Below are positions 5,988 through 10,179 of a DNA stretch of 10,179 bases, one piece after another (within the stretch, counting starts at the first letter, position 1; each line of letters starts with the position of its first letter). Source of the stretch: Rhizobiaceae bacterium (lineage in GTDB: Bacteria; Pseudomonadota; Alphaproteobacteria; Rhizobiales; Rhizobiaceae). The notes under the pieces were generated by a model. That model did no database searches and was not told where the DNA came from. It was given only the letters and a program-made list of their open reading frames with translations. Where the stretch lies: the NCBI GenBank assembly GCA_028865845.1, contig JAGWJK010000086.1, forward strand, positions 1-10,179, in the 5' to 3' direction. The position numbers and the translations under genes were made by a program.

Positions 5988-7139
5988 CTAACGGTTAAGA
6001 AATTCGAGTGGATGGCGCGACAATGTTTTCGGGGCCTGCGACGTCGTAAGGTAGGTCTGGCCGAGCGTCATTGCAGTGCCCGTGTCGGAGTCCATGATGA
6101 TCATATGGACGAAAAGCGACATGCCTTCCTCGATCTCCTGCGGATTGCCGACGTGGAACATCTGGTGTTCCATCCAGGAGGGGGAGAAGCGGGCGCCAAG
6201 CGAGTAGCCGCAGGCATTCAGCCGATGCCGGGTCAGGCCGCGCTCGTCCATGATCTTGGCGTGCACGTCAAAGACGTCGCCGAAGGTGTGCCCAGGGGTC
6301 AGCACGGCTTCGATCGCCTGGATGTTTTCGAGGCAGGCGTTGAAAAGCTCGCGGTGGCGATGCGAGGGATCGCCTATGACGACGGTGCGCATCATCGCGG
6401 CATGATAGTGGGCGTAGGCGCCGGCCCATTCGAGGGTCAGCTGGTCGTTGGCATCAAGCTTGCGACGGCCGGCCTTGTAGCGGCAAAGCAGGGCTTCGAC
6501 GCCCGAGCCGAGGATGAATTCGTTGGCGGGATAGTCGCCGCCGCCGGAAAAGACCGCGCCCTGCATGGCGGCAAGGATGTCCGCTTCATCGGCACCCGGC
6601 TTGGTCAGCGCAAGCGCCGCATCGAGCGCATCGTCGGCGAGGGCCGCGGCACGCTCCACATAGGCGATTTCCGTTGCGCTCTTTATCAGGCGCAGGCGGC
6701 TGACGAGGTAAGACGCATCGGTGATCTGGCCGAAGGTGGCGAGCTGGTTGTCGAGCAGACGGGCAACGCGCCCGGTCATGCCGTGAGTGTCGTATTCGAC
6801 GCCGATGCGGGCGCCGAGCAGGTCGAGCTCGACCAGCAGATCCTTGAGATCGACGGTCGGATCGGCGTTGACGCGATCGACCCAGATGCGGATATCGGAA
6901 ATAACGGAGGTGAGCTGCGCCTGGCGCAGATCCGCCGACCGCGTCAGCAACACCATCGTGCCATCGGCCTTCACCACCAGGGTCTGGAAGAAGCAATAGC
7001 CGAAGGTGTCGTAGCCCGTCAGCCAGAACATGCTCTCCTGCGCGAACAGCAGCATGGCGTCGAGCTTTTCCTCCTGCATTTTCGCAAGAAGGCGGGCAAG
7101 GCGGGCGTCGAATTCACTGCGTTCGAAATGCAGGGCCAT
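5988..7139 (-). CDS. M24 (pita-bread fold) family protein lacking canonical metal ligands; ectoine-hydrolase/creatinase-like
   Basis: The protein has 383 residues from the ATG at 7139, chosen because GAGGAG precedes it by 10 bases and the pgeF stop codon ends one base upstream; a longer frame to 7202 would run deep into pgeF. Residues 1-140 form the creatinase/prolidase-type N-terminal domain and about 155-370 the M24 catalytic fold, including the helical ATEIAYVERAAALADDAL region. It would usually be annotated as an Xaa-Pro aminopeptidase. The five metal ligands of that class are not present where expected: the first Asp is Glu237, the second is Ala248 (in HYHAAMMRT), the His of GHGxG is Tyr312 (GYSLG), the first Glu of the C-terminal pair is His345, and the last falls in a stretch without Glu (357-366). 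The pattern E-x-A-G with YHA and GYSLG resembles the ectoine hydrolase (DoeA/EutD) subgroup, so it may be a metal-independent amidohydrolase or a non-catalytic homologue. Translational coupling to pgeF is likely. Confidence 0.88.
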   Translation of the reverse strand: MALHFERSEFDARLARLLAKMQEEKLDAMLLFAQESMFWLTGYDTFGYCFFQTLVVKADGTMVLLTRSADLRQAQLTSVISDIRIWVDRVNADPTVDLKDLLVELDLLGARIGVEYDTHGMTGRVARLLDNQLATFGQITDASYLVSRLRLIKSATEIAYVERAAALADDALDAALALTKPGADEADILAAMQGAVFSGGGDYPANEFILGSGVEALLCRYKAGRRKLDANDQLTLEWAGAYAHYHAAMMRTVVIGDPSHRHRELFNACLENIQAIEAVLTPGHTFGDVFDVHAKIMDERGLTRHRLNACGYSLGARFSPSWMEHQMFHVGNPQEIEEGMSLFVHMIIMDSDTGTAMTLGQTYLTTSQAPKTLSRHPLEFLNR

Positions 7140-7140
7140 G

Positions 7141-7923
7141 TTAGAACGTCTCCTCGATGGCGATGGCGGATATCTGGCGGCCGTAATCAGGCTCCTTCGC
7201 ATGCGTCGTGCGGCGATAGGAAAAGAAGCGGTCGGGGTCGGGGTAGGTGCAGAGATCGAGGCTTTCCGCCGTCACGCCGGCATTGCGCAGGCGATCGACC
7301 GTCAGGGCGGGTAGATCGAACATCGCATGCCCGGGCTTTTCAGACGGAATGAAATAGCGCGCATAGTCCGGATCGTGCGCGACGAAACGCTCGACGAATT
7401 CCGGTCCGACCTCGTAGCTTGCCTGGCTGATCGACGGGCCGAGGCAGGCGACGATCGCATCCCGTCTGGCGCCGAGCCCGACCATGGCCTCGATGGTGTT
7501 TTCGAGTACGCCGGTCAGCGCGCCTTTCCAGCCAGCATGGGCAGCCCCGATCACCCTGGCCTGCGGATCGGCAAACAGGATCGGGCCGCAGTCCGCTGCA
7601 AGCACGCCTAGCGCAATTCCGGGCGTCGCGGTGACCATCGCATCAGCCTGGGGGCGGGCGCCATCGAAGCCGGCGTCGATCACGATGACATCGGGCGAAT
7701 GGACCTGATGCACGGTTGCCAGTCGCTCTACCGGCAACCCGAACCACGCCGCCACCCGGCGGCGGTTTTCCTGGACGTGCTCTCTATCGTCGTTGGAGCC
7801 GAGGCCAACGTTCAGTCCGCGGTACAGCCCTTCTGAAATACCGCCGTGACGGGTGAAATAGCCGTGGCGGATGCCGGCGCTCTTGGTTGCGCTCAAAAGC
7901 GCGCTTTCGATCGGAGTCGGCAA
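7141..7923 (-). CDS. pgeF: Peptidoglycan editing factor PgeF (YfiH/laccase-domain protein)
   Basis: This cytosolic enzyme family removes wrongly incorporated residues (L-Ser in place of L-Ala) from UDP-MurNAc precursors. Older annotations call it polyphenol oxidase or laccase-domain protein. In the 260-residue form the conserved features are RHGYFTRHGG (19-28), HQVHS with His72, LAADCGPILFAD with Cys112, GAAHAGWKG with His129, LGPSI (161-165) and FFSYRR (233-238). His72, Cys112 and His129 are the expected zinc/catalytic residues. The start chosen is TTG at 7923 because AAGGGA lies seven bases upstream and the length then matches the family. The frame is also open to another TTG at 7983, which has no Shine-Dalgarno and adds 20 unconserved residues. 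It is followed after one base by the M24 gene. A gap of about 145 bases separates it from the methyltransferase stop codon. Confidence 0.95.
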   Translation of the reverse strand: MPTPIESALLSATKSAGIRHGYFTRHGGISEGLYRGLNVGLGSNDDREHVQENRRRVAAWFGLPVERLATVHQVHSPDVIVIDAGFDGARPQADAMVTATPGIALGVLAADCGPILFADPQARVIGAAHAGWKGALTGVLENTIEAMVGLGARRDAIVACLGPSISQASYEVGPEFVERFVAHDPDYARYFIPSEKPGHAMFDLPALTVDRLRNAGVTAESLDLCTYPDPDRFFSYRRTTHAKEPDYGRQISAIAIEETF

Positions 7924-8002
7924 TGCTGCGTCCCTTGATATGGTCTTCGCTACTGGTGTGGTGAATAACGCTTCTGTGGCCAAGCGGTTCGGTCGGGTGG
8001 CG

Positions 8003-8032
8003 ATGTTGGCCCAGCGACGCGCGCTCTGTCAA
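8003..8032 (-). promoter_or_regulatory. pgeF: Possible internal promoter ahead of pgeF
   Basis: On the minus strand a perfect -35 hexamer TTGACA occupies 8032-8027. At 17-18 bases spacing the -10 position reads CCAACA or CAACAT, a poor match. A start near 7996 would leave a leader of about 70 bases before the TTG at 7923. The 145-base gap between genes supports some regulatory content here; the rest of the gap shows only a 5-bp inverted repeat (8034-8038/8061-8065). Confidence 0.3.
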
Positions 8033-8068
8033 TCCGCAGAAAGAGCGCGAGAAGAGCAGGTGCGGCTC

Positions 8069-9169
8069 TCACGTCACCGGCCGGAACGGCATGAGATCGA
8101 TAGCCGGACTTGAGACGGCAAGCACTTTGAAAAGCTCTCCCATCTTGCCTTCGCCGGCACCTGCGAGCCTTTCGACGGCGAGGCGAATGCCTTCCTGCGT
8201 CGCCGCATCGCGGTCGCGGCCGAGTGCGGAGGCACGTTCCAGCAGACCGAGGCCGAGCAGGAAGTCGCCCTGGTGGCAGCAGCCGTTGATATGAAGACCT
8301 GACGCGCGGGCGGTCTCCGCCAGATGTTGGAAATCCACGTGGCTAGTCAGGTCCGCTTCGCCGGGATGGTCCAGCGGAGGGTCGTATTCATGCATGCGCA
8401 CTGCCTGCAGCGTATCACCGAAGCCGGTCGACATATGGCCGTAGTCGATTGCAAGCGCCGTGCCGCCATGGGAGGCAAGACGATCGCAGATCGTCGTCAT
8501 CACAGCCTGGCGGGCAGGGGCGATTTCGAAGATCGTGCCGAAAGGCGGCGTGGGGTGACCCGGCGGAAGCAGCGCCGGATCGAGACTGGCGACGCCGGCC
8601 ATGAAGGCAAGTTCGTCATTGGTGTCGAGACCGACCGTCCGCTCGCGGAAACCGCTAGCCGTACGCACGAACTGCCGGATCGGGATGGCATCGAAAAGCT
8701 CATTGGCGGCAAGCAGTGTGAAACCCGCGGGAACGCTTTCGAAATCCGAATGCCAGGCGATCTTGTCGCCGTGTTCTTCGAGCGTCTGTCGCTGAAGACC
8801 CTGCAGCCGATCGCTGGTCTCGACCAGATGAACGCTCATCACATCGTAAAGCTGAGGCGCGAGCTTGCCGATGACGCGCAGCATGTCCGACATCATCGTG
8901 CCGCGCCCCGGGCCGATTTCGACGAGGCGGACGCCGCTGGGTGTTCCATGGCGCTGCCAGGCATGCACCATGAAGATACCGATCATCTCGCCGAAGAGCT
9001 GACTGACTTCCGGCGCGGTGACGAAGTCGCCCATTCGGCCAAAAGGCTCGCGGGTCTTGTAATAGCCATATTGCGGGTCGGCGAGACAGAGCGAGAAATA
9101 GTCGGTAATGCTCAGCGGCCCGTTGGCGCGGATGATAGTTTTGATTTTTTCCCCAAGCGCAGTCGTCAT
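8069..9169 (-). CDS. Class I SAM-dependent methyltransferase, MidA/NDUFAF7 (DUF185) family
   Basis: The 366-residue protein matches the MidA/NDUFAF7 family. Mitochondrial NDUFAF7 symmetrically dimethylates an arginine of complex I subunit NDUFS2 during assembly; a similar job on the bacterial NADH dehydrogenase is an inference. Seen here: the N-terminal family block GPLSITDYF (17-25) and DPQYGYY (31-37), GDFVTAPEVSQLFGEMIG (47-64), SAM-binding motif I VEIGPGRGT (83-91), acidic motif VETSD (116-120), the ANELFDAIP block (155-163), IDYGH (241-245) and LTSHVDF (274-280). All parts expected of an active enzyme are present. The start at 9169 (MTTALGEK) is preferred over 9214, because 9214 would overlap lgt by 26 bases and add residues outside the conserved start. 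With 9169 the gap to lgt is 19 bases, and the Shine-Dalgarno is weak (ACGGGA). It is probably co-transcribed with lgt. Confidence 0.93.
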   Translation of the reverse strand: MTTALGEKIKTIIRANGPLSITDYFSLCLADPQYGYYKTREPFGRMGDFVTAPEVSQLFGEMIGIFMVHAWQRHGTPSGVRLVEIGPGRGTMMSDMLRVIGKLAPQLYDVMSVHLVETSDRLQGLQRQTLEEHGDKIAWHSDFESVPAGFTLLAANELFDAIPIRQFVRTASGFRERTVGLDTNDELAFMAGVASLDPALLPPGHPTPPFGTIFEIAPARQAVMTTICDRLASHGGTALAIDYGHMSTGFGDTLQAVRMHEYDPPLDHPGEADLTSHVDFQHLAETARASGLHINGCCHQGDFLLGLGLLERASALGRDRDAATQEGIRLAVERLAGAGEGKMGELFKVLAVSSPAIDLMPFRPVT

Positions 9170-9188
9170 CGTCCGTCCCGTAATAAGC

Positions 9189-10121
9189 TCAAGCCGTCTG
9201 CCTGATGGCAACACGACGAGCGCGGAGGACTGCCCAAAGACCCACCGCGACCATCGGCAACGAAAGTACCATACCCATCGTCAGCCAGTTGGTGCCGAGG
9301 AGATAGCCGAGCTGCTCGTCAGGCTGGCGGAAGAATTCGACGAAAATACGTGAGAAGGCATAGCCGATTACAAAAACACCGCTGACGGTCCCAGGTTTTT
9401 TCAACGCCAATGCCCAGCGCGTCAGAATGAACAGCACGACGAAGAGTATGATCCCTTCGATGCCGGCTTCATAAAGTTGGCTCGGATGGCGGGGATCGAG
9501 GCCGGCCGGGCAAATGCCGTCATGCGCGGCGATCACATGCGGGCTGCAGAATACCATTGCCCAGGGCACATCCGTGGTGCGCCCCCAGAGTTCGCCATTG
9601 ATGAAATTGGCGATGCGGCCGAAGAAGAGGCCGATGGGGGCGACCGCCGCGACGATGTCGAACAGGCTCCACGCCGGTATCTTGTTGCGATTGGCGAAGA
9701 GAATCATGGCGATGGTCGTGCCGATCAATCCGCCATGGAAAGACATGCCGCCGTTCCAGACTTCGATCGCGCGGATCGGATTGGCAAGAACCGGGTCGAG
9801 ATCGTAAAACAGGATGTAGCCGATGCGTCCGCCAAGGACGATGCCGAACGCCACCCAGAGGATGAAGTCGTCCAGATGCGTGCGCGTCATCGGCGCCGTG
9901 TCGTTCGGCCAGAGCTTGGCGTTGTCGACCAGTTGCCGGGCATAGAACCAGCCGACGAGAATGCCCGCCACATAGGCCAGGCCGTACCAGTGGATCGAAA
10001 GCGGCCCCAACGAAAAGGCGATCGGATCGATATCCGGAAACGGCAGTATGGCGGCGAGGGTGGCGGATGTCAGCAAGTTGGTCAGGTCCGTTGGCGCATG
10101 GTTCCGAGATGCACGAGGCAC
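9189..10121 (-). CDS. lgt: Prolipoprotein diacylglyceryl transferase
   Basis: Inner-membrane enzyme that transfers diacylglycerol from phosphatidylglycerol to the lipobox Cys of prolipoproteins, the first step of lipoprotein maturation. The protein is strongly hydrophobic with about seven membrane segments. Family marks are HWYGLAYV (44-51), GGRIGYILFYD (97-107), GGMSFHGGLIG with His129 (matching E. coli His103), the Lgt signature GRIANFINGELWGR (168-181) with Arg169, HPSQLYEA (212-219), and YAFSRIFVEFFRQPDEQLG (254-272) with Arg258. All catalytic positions that I can check are intact. The numbering and coordinates use the first available start, GTG at 10121, which has no good Shine-Dalgarno. 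An in-frame stop lies a few codons further upstream. The conserved region only begins near residue 24 (AILPFPDIDP), so a later start such as TTG at 10076 is plausible. It is the first gene of the minus-strand run in this window. Confidence 0.95.
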   Translation of the reverse strand: MPRASRNHAPTDLTNLLTSATLAAILPFPDIDPIAFSLGPLSIHWYGLAYVAGILVGWFYARQLVDNAKLWPNDTAPMTRTHLDDFILWVAFGIVLGGRIGYILFYDLDPVLANPIRAIEVWNGGMSFHGGLIGTTIAMILFANRNKIPAWSLFDIVAAVAPIGLFFGRIANFINGELWGRTTDVPWAMVFCSPHVIAAHDGICPAGLDPRHPSQLYEAGIEGIILFVVLFILTRWALALKKPGTVSGVFVIGYAFSRIFVEFFRQPDEQLGYLLGTNWLTMGMVLSLPMVAVGLWAVLRARRVAIRQTA

Positions 10122-10156
10122 GTTCCGGATGAGGCCATGCTAATTCCGATGAGGGC
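10102..10156. repeat. Three TTCCG-GATG-type direct repeats spaced exactly 21 bases at the lgt 5' end
   Basis: TTCCG begins at 10102, 10123 and 10144, each followed by a GATG-containing sequence and GAGG (the second copy reads TTCCGGATGAGG, the third TTCCGATGAGGG, the first is looser). The spacing equals two helical turns, as in arrays of regulator sites. The first copy lies inside lgt if the GTG at 10121 is the real start. An inverted repeat GTTCCG/CGGAAC (10122-10127/10156-10161) overlaps them. The remaining bases to the window end hold no recognisable gene. Confidence 0.35.
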
Positions 10157-10179
10157 GGAACATGGCTCCGGGGAATGGC

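Noticed and set aside
7140..7202. Longer M24 protein start inside pgeF
   Set aside because: The extra 21 residues overlap the end of pgeF, and a strong GAGGAG ribosome binding site points to the ATG at 7139.
5562..7352. Very long plus-strand open frame (about 596 codons) opposite the lipoprotein and M24 genes
   Set aside because: It is antisense to two well-supported genes, its translation is low-complexity Arg/Ala/Gly-rich with no domain, and long antisense frames are normal in GC-rich DNA.
8324..9205. Plus-strand open frame of 293 codons opposite the methyltransferase
   Set aside because: Antisense shadow of a gene with intact SAM-binding motifs; no recognisable protein features.
9170..9214. 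Longer methyltransferase start overlapping lgt
   Set aside because: The added 15 residues do not look like the family N-terminus, and the ATG at 9169 fits the conserved MTTALGEK start.

Overview
This window looks like chromosomal DNA of a Rhizobium/Agrobacterium-type alphaproteobacterium (order Rhizobiales). The grounds are the GC-rich coding sequence, the character of the proteins, and the minus-strand gene order lgt, MidA-type methyltransferase, pgeF, M24 family protein, lipoprotein, prs. I know this order from rhizobial genomes, but I recognised it by eye and have not confirmed it by search.

Plus strand, left third (1-3872): two tandem genes encode related exported proteins of unknown function. 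The first is cut by the window edge; the second is complete with a Sec signal peptide. After a 24-base gap comes an MFS_3-type (EntS-like) membrane transporter. The transporter converges on prs across a 129-base intergenic stretch (3873-4001) that holds weak terminator-like hairpins.

Minus strand, right two thirds (10121 down to 4002): read in transcription order these are lgt (prolipoprotein diacylglyceryl transferase), a MidA/NDUFAF7-type methyltransferase, pgeF (peptidoglycan editing factor), an M24-fold protein that has lost the usual metal ligands, a Gln/Tyr-rich lipoprotein, and prs (PRPP synthase). Spacing is tight from lgt to the methyltransferase (19 bases) and from pgeF to the M24 gene (1 base). 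It is looser elsewhere (about 145, 54 and 105 bases), so internal promoters or partial uncoupling are possible. The cluster mixes envelope functions (lgt acts on lipoproteins, pgeF on muropeptide precursors, and a lipoprotein is encoded nearby) with housekeeping enzymes.

No RNA gene, insertion sequence, CRISPR array, phage gene or integration scar is visible. No gene-free stretch exceeds about 150 bases. I do not see a clear new defence or mobile system; the region is mostly core genome. The points most worth a second look are the tandem exported paralogs, the M24 protein with no metal ligands, the Gln/Tyr-rich low-complexity lipoprotein, a hairpin that overlaps that lipoprotein's ribosome binding site, and three 21-base-spaced repeats at the start of lgt.
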